A stretch of 45,253 bases of DNA from an uncultured Clostridium sp. (GCA_947302485.1 CAMYVO010000004.1:1-45253); one strand, 5' to 3'. Counted from the first letter of the stretch, positions 37,679 to 45,253 are shown. Numbers and translations: made by a program. Notes: generated by a model not told the origin, from the sequence alone.

Positions 37679-38258
37679 TTGAACTTGGAAGAAAAAAAAA
37701 TAGGATTTTGCATGACAGGTTCCTTTTGTACATTTAGGAAAGTTATAGATGAAATTAAAAAATTAGTTAATCAAAAAGCTGTAATTATACCAATAATGTC
37801 ATACAATGCATATAATTTGGATACAAGGTTTGGAAAAGCAAAAGACTTCATAGCAGAAATTGAAGATATTACAAAACACAAAATATTACATGATATTGTA
37901 TCTACAGAGCCAATTGGTCCAAAACATATGACAGATATAATGATTATTGCTCCGTGTAGTCGGTAATACCATATCAAAACTTTCAAATGATATAATCGAC
38001 ACACCTGTTCTGATGGCTGCAAAATCACATTTAAGAAATAATAACCCTTTAGTAATATCAGTTTCTACAAATGATGCATTAAGTGCGTGCTTAGAAAATA
38101 TAGGCAAACTATTAGTAAGAAAACATATATATTTTGTTCCGTTTAGACAAGACAATCCAATTACAAAACCAAATTCTTTAGTATTTGATTCAAAATATAT
38201 AGAAAATACTTTAGAATACGCACTTGACAGAGAACAAATACAACCAATTATACTATAA
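37679..38258 (+). CDS. spoVFB: Dipicolinate synthase subunit B, read through one +1 frame break
   Basis: SpoVFB (DpaB) is the flavoprotein-like subunit of dipicolinate synthase, made in the mother cell during late sporulation; its product fills the spore core with calcium. The start is TTG 37679 after GGGGAGG (the ATG at 37668 opens only a four-codon frame). Residues match the family: KKIGFCMTGSFCTF, IPIMSYNAYNLDTRFGKA, HKILHDIVSTEPIGPKHMTDIMIIAPC, then the break at CGG 37961-37963. Skipping C37961 gives APCSGNTISKLSNDIIDTPV, and the chain continues through RHIYFVPFRQDNP-like sequence to 192 residues, the normal length. In frame 0 the codon after CGG is TAA. The usual partner spoVFA is not next to it. 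Confidence 0.92.
37961..37963 (+). other. +1 recoding site 5: in-frame CGG in spoVFB
   Basis: From TTG 37679 the codons are CCG TGT AGT CGG TAA. Skipping C37961 gives AGT GGT AAT ACC ATA, matching the APC-T/S-GNT flavoprotein motif. Stop TAA immediately follows CGG in frame 0. Confidence 0.85.
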
Positions 38259-38315
38259 AAACAATATTATCCTCTTATTAATTACAAACATTTTTTTGTT
38301 TTTTATAAAAAAGTA

Positions 38316-38344
38316 TTGACACGAATTCCTGTTCGCTGTATAAT
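38316..38344 (+). promoter_or_regulatory. Consensus sigma-A promoter of the LysM/YneA-like gene
   Basis: TTGACA 38316-38321, 17-base spacer, TATAAT 38339-38344, both exact consensus. One LexA box fills the spacer. Confidence 0.8.
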
Positions 38345-38372
38345 ACAGATAGCAAGAACGAACACGTATTCG
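38322..38372 (+). promoter_or_regulatory. Two LexA (SOS) operators
   Basis: CGAATTCCTGTTCG (38322-38335) sits between -35 and -10, and CGAACACGTATTCG (38359-38372) sits just downstream of the start of transcription. Each differs by one base from the Gram-positive pattern CGAAC-N4-GTTCG. Repression by LexA and release on DNA damage are the clear inference. Confidence 0.8.
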
Positions 38373-38391
38373 TATTTAAGGAGGATTAGCA

Positions 38392-38694
38392 ATGAAAATA
38401 AAAATTGTTAGTGTAAAAAAATTTATAAGAAGTATATTAATAGCATTAGTGATATTGGTTGGTTTTTCTTTTGTTATGAGTAATAAAATATTCTCACATG
38501 GAGATGTAAAATATAAAACAATATATATATCATCTGGTGATACTTTATGGAAAATTGCAAAAGAAGAACAAAATACAAATTCATATTTCGAAGGGAAAGA
38601 CATTAGAGATATTGTTTCAAGTTTAAAAATAATAAACAATTTAAATACAGGAAATTTGACTGTTGGTAATAAACTTCAAATACCTGTACTGTAA
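38392..38694 (+). CDS. YneA-like LysM protein, probable SOS cell-division inhibitor
   Basis: A 100-residue protein with a basic N-terminus, one membrane segment (about 13-30, FIRSILIALVILVGFSFVM) and a C-terminal LysM peptidoglycan-binding domain (TIYISSGDTLWKIAKEEQ to LTVGNKLQIPVL). This layout is that of B. subtilis YneA, which delays division during the SOS response. The promoter carries two LexA boxes, which supports that role. lexA, often the divergent neighbour, is not in the window; a Xer-type recombinase converges from the other side. AAGGAGG is eight bases before the ATG. Confidence 0.82.
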   Translation: MKIKIVSVKKFIRSILIALVILVGFSFVMSNKIFSHGDVKYKTIYISSGDTLWKIAKEEQNTNSYFEGKDIRDIVSSLKIINNLNTGNLTVGNKLQIPVL

Positions 38695-38722
38695 GAATAT
38701 TTATTGTATTATTAAATATGAC

Positions 38723-38750
38723 TAAAGACTACATTGAACTGTAGTCTTTA
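38723..38750. terminator. Bidirectional terminator
   Basis: Perfect 11-base arms (38723-38733, 38740-38750) with a six-base loop between the convergent YneA-like and recombinase genes. Confidence 0.7.
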
Positions 38751-38755
38751 AAATT

Positions 38756-39730
38756 TTAATTAATATTTGCAAGTGGATTATTTTCAACTGCATTTCTTAC
38801 TTGAGTGTTATCAACATGAGTATATATCTGTGTAGTAGCAATGCTTTCATGACCAAGCAATTCTTGTAAGGCACGTATATCTACGTTTCCATATTGATAC
38901 ATTAATGTTGCGGCTGTATGCCTTAATTTATGTACGGAATATTTATTTGTATCTAATCCAGCTTTTTGAAGTTCTTGTTTAACAATGTATTGAACAGCGC
39001 GATTACTAATTCTTTCTTTTCTTTCGCTTAAAAATAGTGCATCACGTGAATTATATTTAACTCCATCTCTAGGTCTAACTTTTAAATAAGCATTTATAGC
39101 ATTATTGCAAGACTTATTAAGATAAATAGTACGTTCTTTATTTCCTTTACCTATAACATTTAATTTACATTCTGAAAAATCTATATCTTTTATATTTATG
39201 CCTACAAGCTCTGATAAACGCATTCCACAATTTAAAAATAAAGTAATAATTGCATAATCACGTTCTTTGTTTCTAGACTCTTCACTTGTTATATTTAAAA
39301 GCTTTTTACTTTCATCTAAAGATAAATATTTAGGTAATCTTTTGTCAAGTTTAGGTGTTTCTAAATTTTGAGCAGGATTAACTTCTAATAAATTTGCTTT
39401 AACACATAAATAATTAAAAAAGATACGTATAGTAGAAACTTTTCTTGCAAGTGTTGCTGGCTTACTTCTATAGTTTTCTTTTAAATAAAATAGAAATGCA
39501 TGTATATCATTTAATTTTATTTTTTTCAAATCATTAACAGACATATTTTTTATCTTTATATTTCTAAAGTCAGTTTCAGAAGTTATTTTAAAATGGATTT
39601 GAATAAATCTTAAAAACGTAACAAGATCATAATTATATTCTTTAATAGAATTTGGTGATTTATTTAATATTGTAGCATTATATTCTAAAAAATCATTTAA
39701 AAATACAGGGCTATCATCTTGGTTTATCAT
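38756..39730 (-). CDS. Tyrosine recombinase, XerC/XerD type
   Basis: Site-specific recombinase; Xer proteins resolve chromosome dimers at dif, and relatives act in mobile elements. The 324-residue chain has an N-terminal SAM-like core-binding domain (FLEYNATILNKSPNSIKEYNYDLVTFLRFI) and a catalytic domain with Arg in CGMRLSELVGI, Lys in VIGKGNKERTIYL, HKLRHTAATLMY (HxxR), LLGHESIATTQIYTH with the active-site Tyr. All five catalytic residues are present. It is somewhat longer than XerC/D (about 300). The housekeeping-type sequence and lack of phage genes favour a chromosomal Xer rather than an integrase. Its promoter is at 39795-39767. Confidence 0.88.
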   Translation of the reverse strand: MINQDDSPVFLNDFLEYNATILNKSPNSIKEYNYDLVTFLRFIQIHFKITSETDFRNIKIKNMSVNDLKKIKLNDIHAFLFYLKENYRSKPATLARKVSTIRIFFNYLCVKANLLEVNPAQNLETPKLDKRLPKYLSLDESKKLLNITSEESRNKERDYAIITLFLNCGMRLSELVGINIKDIDFSECKLNVIGKGNKERTIYLNKSCNNAINAYLKVRPRDGVKYNSRDALFLSERKERISNRAVQYIVKQELQKAGLDTNKYSVHKLRHTAATLMYQYGNVDIRALQELLGHESIATTQIYTHVDNTQVRNAVENNPLANIN

Positions 39731-39766
39731 ATAAACATCACTATCCTAATTCTTAATATTAAAGAT

Positions 39767-39795
39767 ATTATATCATTTAGTTTTTTTATATACAA
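39767..39795 (-). promoter_or_regulatory. Promoter of the tyrosine recombinase
   Basis: On the minus strand TTGTAT (39795-39790), 17-base spacer, TATAAT (39772-39767) with extended TGA. Confidence 0.6.
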
Positions 39796-39877
39796 GTAAA
39801 TTATAATTACAATTTCTTAAATAATAAACATATTTATATGTAACATAAAAAACTATATAATAATTTGATTTTTATTA

Positions 39878-39906
39878 TTGACACTTAATATTCCTATATA
39901 TATAAT
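39878..39906 (+). promoter_or_regulatory. Consensus promoter of the transaldolase-like gene
   Basis: TTGACA 39878-39883, 17-base spacer, TATAAT 39901-39906; exact consensus. Transcription would begin near 39913, which excludes any start before that point and favours ATG 39946. Confidence 0.75.
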
Positions 39907-39945
39907 CTAAATATGTTAATAAATGTGGAAAAGGAAGTGTATATA

Positions 39946-40608
39946 ATGAAAATTTTTATTGATACTGCAAATGTTGATGAAATAAAAAAAGCAAATGACA
40001 TGGGAATTATATGTGGTGTTACAACAAATCCTTCTCTAATAGCAAAAGAAAAAAGAGATTTTAAAGAAGTTATAAAAGAAATAACATCGATTGTTGATGG
40101 ACCAATAAGTGGTGAAATTAAAGCAACAACAACTACAGCAGATAAAATAATTGAAGAGGCAATAGAAATTGCTAAAATTCATAAAAATATGGTTGTAAAA
40201 ATTCCAATAACAGCAGAAGGATTAAAAGCTGTAAACGTATTGTCTAAAGAGGGTATAAAAACAAATGTTACTCTTATTTTTAACTCAACGCAAGCTCTAT
40301 TTGCTGCCAAAGCAGGAGCAACATATGTATCACCATTTTTAGGAAGATTAGATGATATTGCCTCTCCCGGAATAGATTTAATAAAAGAAATATCAGAAAT
40401 TTTTAAAGTTCAAAATATAAAAACTGAGATTATATGTGCAAGTATTAGAAACCCTATACATGTATCTGCTTGCGCAAAAGCAGGAGCTAGTATTGCTACT
40501 ATTCCATATAAAATAATTGAACAATGCTTAAAACATCCACTAACTGAAATAGGAATTGAAAAATTTATAAAAGATTATACTGCATCTTTTGAAAATACTA
40601 AAATATAA
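39946..40608 (+). CDS. fsa: Fructose-6-phosphate aldolase / transaldolase (TalC/FSA family)
   Basis: A small decameric class I aldolase of the MipB/TalC family; members work either as transaldolase in the pentose phosphate pathway or as fructose-6-phosphate aldolase. Start at 39946 ([16 protein letters not shown]) with AAAAGGAAG upstream gives 220 residues, as usual. Visible: [13 protein letters not shown], the Schiff-base Lys in [47 protein letters not shown], and the C-terminal [13 protein letters not shown]. Sequence alone does not settle which of the two activities it has, so the symbol marks the family. Confidence 0.9.
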   Translation: MKIFIDTANVDEIKKANDMGIICGVTTNPSLIAKEKRDFKEVIKEITSIVDGPISGEIKATTTTADKIIEEAIEIAKIHKNMVVKIPITAEGLKAVNVLSKEGIKTNVTLIFNSTQALFAAKAGATYVSPFLGRLDDIASPGIDLIKEISEIFKVQNIKTEIICASIRNPIHVSACAKAGASIATIPYKIIEQCLKHPLTEIGIEKFIKDYTASFENTKI

Positions 40609-40683
40609 TTTAATTAGAAAATTAAGACAAAGATATAAAGCAAATATCAGATGGAAGATAAAATAAAAATTTAAGGATTAAAA

Positions 40684-41463
40684 ATGATAGATTTAATAAA
40701 AGCAAAACAATTTTATAAAGAGTATATTGAAAATTATGATCCAGAAAATCCTAAAATTGCATTAAAGATTGCTCATATATTTAGAACAGCTGAAAAAGCA
40801 AGAAAAATTGCAATAAATTTAAACTTATCAGAAGAAGATATAAAACTTGCAAAGCTTATTGGAATGCTTCATGATATAGGAAGATTTGAACAATTAAAAA
40901 GGTATAATACCTATAATGATAGAGAAAGTATAAATCATGGCGAATTAGGAGCAAAAATATTATTTAAAGATAAATTAATAGAAAATTTTATTGATGATAG
41001 ACAATTTGATAGAATTATTTATCTAGCAGTAATAAATCATAATAGAGATAGTATTGAAAATGGACTAAATCAAAGAGAATTATTACATTGTAAAATAGTT
41101 CGTGATGCTGATAAGTGGGATATATTCTATGTTGATACAAATGAAAGTAATGACGCTCTTTGGGGAATATCTAATCCTATTTTTGATAAAGAGATAACTC
41201 CAGAAATATTTGATGGATATATGAAAACAGGTAGGATAGATTACTCAAAAAGAAAAGTAAAAGAGGATGCATTTATTACTGAATTAGCACATGTTTTTGA
41301 TATTTACTTTGATTATACATTAGAAAATATTGTTGCAGAGAAATATTTAGACTCTTTAAAAAACAGATATAAATACAATAACCAAAAATTAAAGGAACAA
41401 TTAGATATAGCATATAACAAAGCATATCAATATATTAATGAAAGGCTACAAAATAAAGAATAA
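40684..41463 (+). CDS. HD-domain phosphohydrolase-like protein
   Basis: A metal-dependent HD-superfamily protein with no known substrate. The 259 residues show the HD pattern: His 31 (AHIFRTAEKARKIA), His63-Asp64 in MLHDIGRFEQ, NHGELGAKILF, VINHNRDSI and RDADKWDIFY. It has no other domain. The ribosome site is poor (AAGGATTAAA). A second HD protein with similar layout but low identity lies at 43316-44128. Confidence 0.8.
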   Translation: MIDLIKAKQFYKEYIENYDPENPKIALKIAHIFRTAEKARKIAINLNLSEEDIKLAKLIGMLHDIGRFEQLKRYNTYNDRESINHGELGAKILFKDKLIENFIDDRQFDRIIYLAVINHNRDSIENGLNQRELLHCKIVRDADKWDIFYVDTNESNDALWGISNPIFDKEITPEIFDGYMKTGRIDYSKRKVKEDAFITELAHVFDIYFDYTLENIVAEKYLDSLKNRYKYNNQKLKEQLDIAYNKAYQYINERLQNKE

Positions 41464-41493
41464 ATTATTATAAATGGTAGAAGGAATATAATA

Positions 41494-41922
41494 ATGGAAT
41501 TAGAAAAAATACTAGAAAATAAGAATGTTGATTATTTAAAAAATGAACAATTAATAATTGAAAGTGATATTTTAACAGTAGAAAATGAATTGGGTGTAAA
41601 ATTAGGAAAACAAATTAAAGAATATTTATTAAAATTTGGATATTTAGCTTATAAGCATGTAGAATTTTGTGGAATTAATAAAAATATGCTATTAAACTCT
41701 TCAATGATAAAAGAAACTAAATATATACATGAAAAAGATGAGATTTTTGAAAAATATGTTGTGGTAATGAGTATTGATAGACATGATTTTTACTTAGTAG
41801 ATAGTAAAGATAGAGTTTTCCACTTAATAATTGAAACAGATATTATTAAATTTGAATATACCAGATTTTATTTTAATGAACTTGTTAATCAATATATAAA
41901 TAATGTTGATAAAGTATTATAG
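41494..41922 (+). CDS. SMI1/KNR4 (SUKH)-like protein
   Basis: A 142-residue single-domain protein with the SUKH layout: an acidic N-terminal helix, then TVENELGVKLGKQIKEYLLKFGYLAYKHVEFCGIN, a middle strand region (KYVVVMSIDRHDFYLVDSKDRVFHL) and a C-terminal helix (FNELVNQYI). SUKH proteins are often immunity proteins against secreted or contact-dependent toxins, but no toxin gene is adjacent. It starts 30 bases after the HD gene, with AGAAGGA before the ATG, and ends 11 bases before a gene remnant. Confidence 0.7.
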   Translation: MELEKILENKNVDYLKNEQLIIESDILTVENELGVKLGKQIKEYLLKFGYLAYKHVEFCGINKNMLLNSSMIKETKYIHEKDEIFEKYVVVMSIDRHDFYLVDSKDRVFHLIIETDIIKFEYTRFYFNELVNQYINNVDKVL

Positions 41923-41933
41923 GAGATTATACT

Positions 41934-42026
41934 ATGAAACCGATAATAGGAATTGTAGCAAGAACAAACAAAATAAAAAATAATAAATATAATATATTCG
42001 TTAATGATAATCATAGAAGGCAATAA
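41934..42026 (+). pseudogene. N-terminal remnant of a class I glutamine amidotransferase (peptidase C26-like)
   Basis: Thirty codons from ATG 41934, with a good AGGAG site, read MKPIIGIVARTNKIKNN and continue to NDNHRRQ before a stop. The beginning closely resembles C26 gamma-glutamyl hydrolase-like amidotransferases, where RRAIIKAGG would follow. Here the frame ends at the start of a perfect hairpin (42020-42040), and no continuation is found in any frame. I call it a truncated remnant; a real short peptide is less likely. Confidence 0.5.
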
Positions 42027-42040
42027 TATTATATTATTGC
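42020..42040. repeat. Perfect palindromic hairpin
   Basis: Ten-base arms GCAATAATAT and ATATTATTGC separated by one T. No T tract follows. It sits precisely where the amidotransferase remnant ends. Confidence 0.5.
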
Positions 42041-42131
42041 TGTTTGCTATATATATCAGAAGTTATGAAAAAAAGTTATATTCTAATTATTATAATAAGA
42101 AATTATAGGAGTAAAAGGAGGTTAAAACATT

Positions 42132-43142
42132 ATGGCAAATTTAAAAACTATATTTTTAAATCTTTTCAATAGAAATAAAGGGAAACAGCAAAAATTATTA
42201 AATGTAGGAGATGAAAATTCTATCGATTTTATACAATCTCTTAAGGAGTCAGTTCTTTTTCAAATATCTACTGAAAAAGAATTTTATGAATTTATTGAAA
42301 AAATAAAAACAGGCGAAATAAGCACTCATTCAATTTTAAGTAAAATATCAAATGATTCAGGATTGCTTGAAAGAAAAGATATAATATTAGCAGCATTGGA
42401 ATTATATGGTTTAGATTTACAATATGTAATCGGAATTTTAAGGACAGATCCACAAGTTATTGAAACAGCAATTAATCAAAATGCATTAGCAATAGAATAT
42501 ATAGAAAATCCAACAGATGAACAAATAAAAATGGTTATTACAAGAAATAGTATTGCATTAAAATACAAAAATATTGATAGTTTCAAAGAAAATCCTAATA
42601 ATAGAGATTTTTTATTATCTGTTATTAGTGAACATGGTAAATCAATAGAATATCTTCCTATATACCAAAATGATAATGAATTTATCTTAAAAGCTACAGA
42701 AAATAATCCTGAAGCCATTCAATTTGCTGGAAAAAATATTTCAAATGATATTATTCTTTCTTCAATTGCTAAATTGCAACAAAATTATAATGAAGTTTTA
42801 ACTGATCGTAGAAAAAAATATAACGATCCATTTCAGTTTTGGAATATTTATCATAATATGAAAATGTTTTTATCTGGAATGGTCTCTGACTTAAAATCAA
42901 AATATCCTGAACGTTTTGATGATTTAGAATTTATGACAGATTTATGTAATATAGATCCAATATTTTTAAAATTGGCTCCTCCTAGTGTGAAACAAGACGA
43001 AAATTTCAGTAATAAATTTGGTGAGTATCATGAACTTGGACCATTTGATGCATTCTCTATGTATAGTGATGATTCAACAAACCATCCAACAAATTTTACT
43101 AAAAAGCAGGAAAATACAAGTGATGAACCAACTTTGGAATAA
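42132..43142 (+). CDS. Helical-repeat protein resembling DUF4116
   Basis: A 336-residue soluble protein of unknown function. The central part (about 85-215) has imperfect repeats of the type 'V..AI..N..A..Y': VIETAINQNALAIEYI, IKMVITRNSIALKYK, LLSVISEHGKSIEYL, FILKATENNPEAIQFAGKNI. These resemble DUF4116-type helical repeats. The C-terminal third (about 230-336) is unrelated and ends in a polar, disordered tail. AAAAGGAGG is present 12 bases upstream. No signal peptide. Confidence 0.65.
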   Translation: MANLKTIFLNLFNRNKGKQQKLLNVGDENSIDFIQSLKESVLFQISTEKEFYEFIEKIKTGEISTHSILSKISNDSGLLERKDIILAALELYGLDLQYVIGILRTDPQVIETAINQNALAIEYIENPTDEQIKMVITRNSIALKYKNIDSFKENPNNRDFLLSVISEHGKSIEYLPIYQNDNEFILKATENNPEAIQFAGKNISNDIILSSIAKLQQNYNEVLTDRRKKYNDPFQFWNIYHNMKMFLSGMVSDLKSKYPERFDDLEFMTDLCNIDPIFLKLAPPSVKQDENFSNKFGEYHELGPFDAFSMYSDDSTNHPTNFTKKQENTSDEPTLE

Positions 43143-43315
43143 CATTAATTAAAAACCAATGTAGTTATATTAGTTAATATATATCTATAAGAAATGGATT
43201 CAAACTTGAAAATATTATTATACTCAGCTGAAGAAAAATACTTAATCTAATAAATCGAGGAAAATATATTATTCATTACGATATAATATACAAAAATATT
43301 AGGAGAATATATTAA
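43143..43315. other. Intergenic gap before the second HD gene
   Basis: AT-rich, 173 bases. Nothing convincing apart from a 14-codon TTG frame near 43207 and a weak -10-like TATAAT before the HD gene. Confidence 0.3.
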
Positions 43316-44128
43316 ATGAATCTTAATAATGAAAAACTTAATGAATTAGAAAAATGGATTAATGAATATCTAGAGAAACAAAATACTAATGAAGTACATA
43401 AAAAAGATAAATACGATCATAGTAAAAGAACAGCCAAAATAGCAAAACAAATATATCAAAATAACAAATTATTAGAAGTTGCTATGAAATTTCACGATAT
43501 TGGACGTTTTATCCAATATGAAAAAATAAAATCATTTGATGATAAAATTTTATCACATTATATACTTGGAAAACAATTTATTGAAGATCAGGAAAAAAAT
43601 AACAATATACCACCATCAGAAGAACTAAATATGATAAAATATGTTATTAGATATCATATGGGTATTAATTATGTTCCAAAAAAAGAGTTGATAAATATAA
43701 ATGAAGAAACATTAAATTTAATTAGCTCTTCTTCTATTGTTGATTCAGTTGACAATGGATGTATTGGAGCAACATATTATATCGAAAGAGAAATTTTGAA
43801 TGATGAAAAGCATTATAAAGAAATTAATCCTGATTTAGATATGAAGAATGTATCAGATGATGTATTAGCCTATTATTTAAATAATGAAAAATTCGATAAA
43901 CTTAAGTGTTGCAAAACCTACGCTGATTACTTATTATATGCAATAATACTATTAATTGATTCTTTAAAAAACGTTAACAATACCGATAAATTGATTCAAA
44001 TAATAGAAAAAGAGAATTCTATAAATAAATATATAAGGTTAATAAATAAATATATTAAAGAACCAATATCAGAAAGATGTATTTTGCATTTAAAACATAT
44101 TTATAAATATTATAAAATGACAAAGTAG
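43316..44128 (+). CDS. Second HD-domain protein
   Basis: A 270-residue HD-superfamily protein: His 35 (KYDHSKRTAKIAKQI), His60-Asp61 in FHDIGRFIQYEK, SHYILGKQFI, RYHMGINY and SSIVDSVDNGC. The metal-binding set looks complete. It shares the FHDIGRF-type core with the HD protein at 40684 but diverges elsewhere, so the two may be ancient paralogues or independent arrivals. TTAGGAG precedes the ATG. Confidence 0.75.
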   Translation: MNLNNEKLNELEKWINEYLEKQNTNEVHKKDKYDHSKRTAKIAKQIYQNNKLLEVAMKFHDIGRFIQYEKIKSFDDKILSHYILGKQFIEDQEKNNNIPPSEELNMIKYVIRYHMGINYVPKKELININEETLNLISSSSIVDSVDNGCIGATYYIEREILNDEKHYKEINPDLDMKNVSDDVLAYYLNNEKFDKLKCCKTYADYLLYAIILLIDSLKNVNNTDKLIQIIEKENSINKYIRLINKYIKEPISERCILHLKHIYKYYKMTK

Positions 44129-44415
44129 GAGAGAGTGGCAGTTTTGAAGAATTAGAGATTTTAAAAATAAATAAATTTAATCAACATTTTAAATTTTAAA
44201 AATTACTATTATAATATTAACTATTTTTATATAATCTAAAACTACTCAAAATTGCTTTTAAAACATTTTAATGTATAATATTGATATAAAAACTATACTA
44301 AATTACATATTTTAAATATATGAATTATTTAGGTAATTATTCTAAATTATATTTAGATGTAACTGATATATCAACAGAAAAATAAAATTTGAATAAAGAA
44401 TATATGGAGTAACAA
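44129..44415. other. Intergenic region, about 290 bases
   Basis: Very AT-rich. I see no ORF with a ribosome site, no clear hairpin terminator and no RNA gene. Confidence 0.4.
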
Positions 44416-45093
44416 CTGAAAAATAAAAATAATATAAATGTAAAAATTTCACTAGCATTTAATATATTAATAGTAATTATGACAGTAGTAGCATTGACTA
44501 TTGCACTTTCAGGATTTAAATTTATGAAAGGTTATGAAACTCGTGGAGAATTAACGGGACTGCAAGCATTTGGATATTTTACTGTTCAATCTAATGTATT
44601 TATGGCAATGGTATCGCTTGCTTTTGCAATTAAAGAAATACAACTTTTAAAAGGAAAAATAACAAAAATACCATTTAAGTATTACATCTTAAAGATGATA
44701 GCTGTAACAGCTATTAGCTTAACATTTTTAGTTGTATTTATTATTTTTTCTATCTTATTAAAAAATGGACTTTTGCCATTAATAAGGAATAGTAATATGT
44801 TTTTTCATTGTATAATACCTCTAACTAGTATAATAAATTATACATTTTTTGAAAAAACAGATACTATAAAATTTAAACACACATTTTATGGATTAATTCC
44901 AACTTTATTGTATGAAATATATTATACAAGTAATGTACTATTAAATATGAAAGATGGGAGAATATCGCCAGCACACGATTGGTATTATTTTGCTCAAAAT
45001 GGTTTATTAATAGCAATATCTATTCCATTTGTGATGCTGGGGATAACATATATAATAGCCTTGATTATTTGGAAATTAAATAAAAAAAGATGA
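44416..45093 (+). CDS. Pr6Pr-like membrane protein, probable CTG start
   Basis: A polytopic membrane protein with six hydrophobic segments, resembling the Pr6Pr family of unknown function: FTVQSNVFMAMVSLAFA, NMFFHCIIPLTSIINYTFFE, YGLIPTLLYEIYYTSNVL and the ISPAHDWYYFAQNG loop. An ATG at 44479 would cut the first helix and has no ribosome site. CTG at 44416 has GGAG six bases upstream, an in-frame TAA directly before it (44410-44412), and adds a charged N-terminus (KNKNNINVK) and the full first helix. I prefer CTG; the protein is then 225 residues. Confidence 0.65.
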   Translation: MKNKNNINVKISLAFNILIVIMTVVALTIALSGFKFMKGYETRGELTGLQAFGYFTVQSNVFMAMVSLAFAIKEIQLLKGKITKIPFKYYILKMIAVTAISLTFLVVFIIFSILLKNGLLPLIRNSNMFFHCIIPLTSIINYTFFEKTDTIKFKHTFYGLIPTLLYEIYYTSNVLLNMKDGRISPAHDWYYFAQNGLLIAISIPFVMLGITYIIALIIWKLNKKR

Positions 45094-45170
45094 AAAATAC
45101 AGATTAAATAGTTTTTAGGCTGTAATAAGCTTATATCAAAGAATAGAAATTTTTGAAAGGGAGGTACTCA

Positions 45171-45245
45171 ATGTGGGTACTTTCTTTTTGCGTCATATTC
45201 TATTTTGCACAAAACTTTGATAATACAAACCAACATATAGACTAA
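45171..45245 (+). CDS. Possible 24-aa hydrophobic small ORF
   Basis: ATG 45171 follows AAAGGGAGG at good spacing and opens 24 codons (MWVLSFCVIFYFAQNF and a polar end) with a stop near the window edge. The first half could be a membrane helix. With no homologue in mind, this may be chance. Confidence 0.2.
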   Translation: MWVLSFCVIFYFAQNFDNTNQHID

Positions 45246-45253
45246 TTTTTAGA

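Noticed and set aside
38756..39730. Integrase of a mobile element
   Set aside because: No att-like direct repeats, tRNA target, phage or conjugation genes nearby. A chromosomal Xer-type enzyme fits better.
45155..45190. Terminator around GGTACT ... GGTACT near the end
   Set aside because: The two copies are direct repeats, not inverted; no stable hairpin forms.

Overview
The window is a 45 kb piece of chromosome from a very AT-rich, low-GC Gram-positive bacterium, most likely an uncultured member of the Clostridia. The evidence is a T-box riboswitch on thrS, the sporulation sigma factor SigH, a dipicolinate synthase B subunit (a spore-coat-stage function), strong AGGAGG-type ribosome sites, sigma-A promoters of TTGACA-17-TATAAT type, the pta-ackA acetate pair, RqcH, and DUF368, DUF5665 and UPF0182 membrane proteins. 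There is no plasmid, prophage, IS element or CRISPR array in it.

The most unusual feature is a recurrent +1 frame break. Five sites in four otherwise intact, conserved genes (uvrB twice, lepA, the DUF368 transporter on the minus strand, and spoVFB/dpaB) carry one extra C. In every case the in-frame codon at the break is CGG, the codon before it ends in T, and skipping the C gives a GGN glycine codon that the family expects. I checked every CGG in the genes on both strands. Apart from one codon in a small foreign-looking ORF, in-frame CGG occurs nowhere except at these five breaks, while CGT, CGC, CGA, AGA and AGG are used for arginine. My reading is that CGG is unassigned, or very poorly decoded, in this organism, and that ribosomes pass NNT-CGG-N by a +1 shift (or by reading a CGGN quadruplet) to give glycine. 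This is an inference from sequence pattern. Assembly error is the main alternative.

Layout: 1-2.1 kb uvrB; 2.0-2.5 kb a self-contained minus-strand unit with promoter, structured leader, 107-aa ORF and terminator; 2.6-5.3 kb lepA and rlmB; 5.3-7.7 kb an unrecognised membrane-anchored protein and mscL; 7.7-12.6 kb a priA-def-fmt-U32 peptidase operon (replication restart, formyl-Met handling, RNA modification); 12.8-13.6 kb DUF368 (minus); 13.7-16.5 kb trmL, T-box-thrS and tRNA-Thr(CGU); 16.8-21.0 kb ftsY, UPF0182 and DUF5665; 21.1-24.0 kb pgsA-ligA and a small ORF; 24.0-25.7 kb rqcH (minus); 25.8-26.6 kb sigH and tRNA-Thr(GGU); 26.8-30.3 kb a hydrolase, ychF and an M18 aminopeptidase; 30.4-32.7 kb pta-ackA; 32.7-35.8 kb convergent guaB and guaA; 36.0-37.6 kb a flippase-like/acetyltransferase fusion; 37.7-38.3 kb spoVFB behind a candidate sigma-K promoter; 38.3-38.7 kb a LexA-boxed LysM protein resembling YneA; 38.8-39.7 kb a Xer-type recombinase (minus); 39.9-40.6 kb a fructose-6-phosphate aldolase/transaldolase.

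From about 40.7 kb to the end the content turns accessory: two HD-domain proteins, a SUKH-like protein, a 30-codon remnant of a class I amidotransferase, a repeat protein resembling DUF4116, and a Pr6Pr-like membrane protein that probably starts at CTG.
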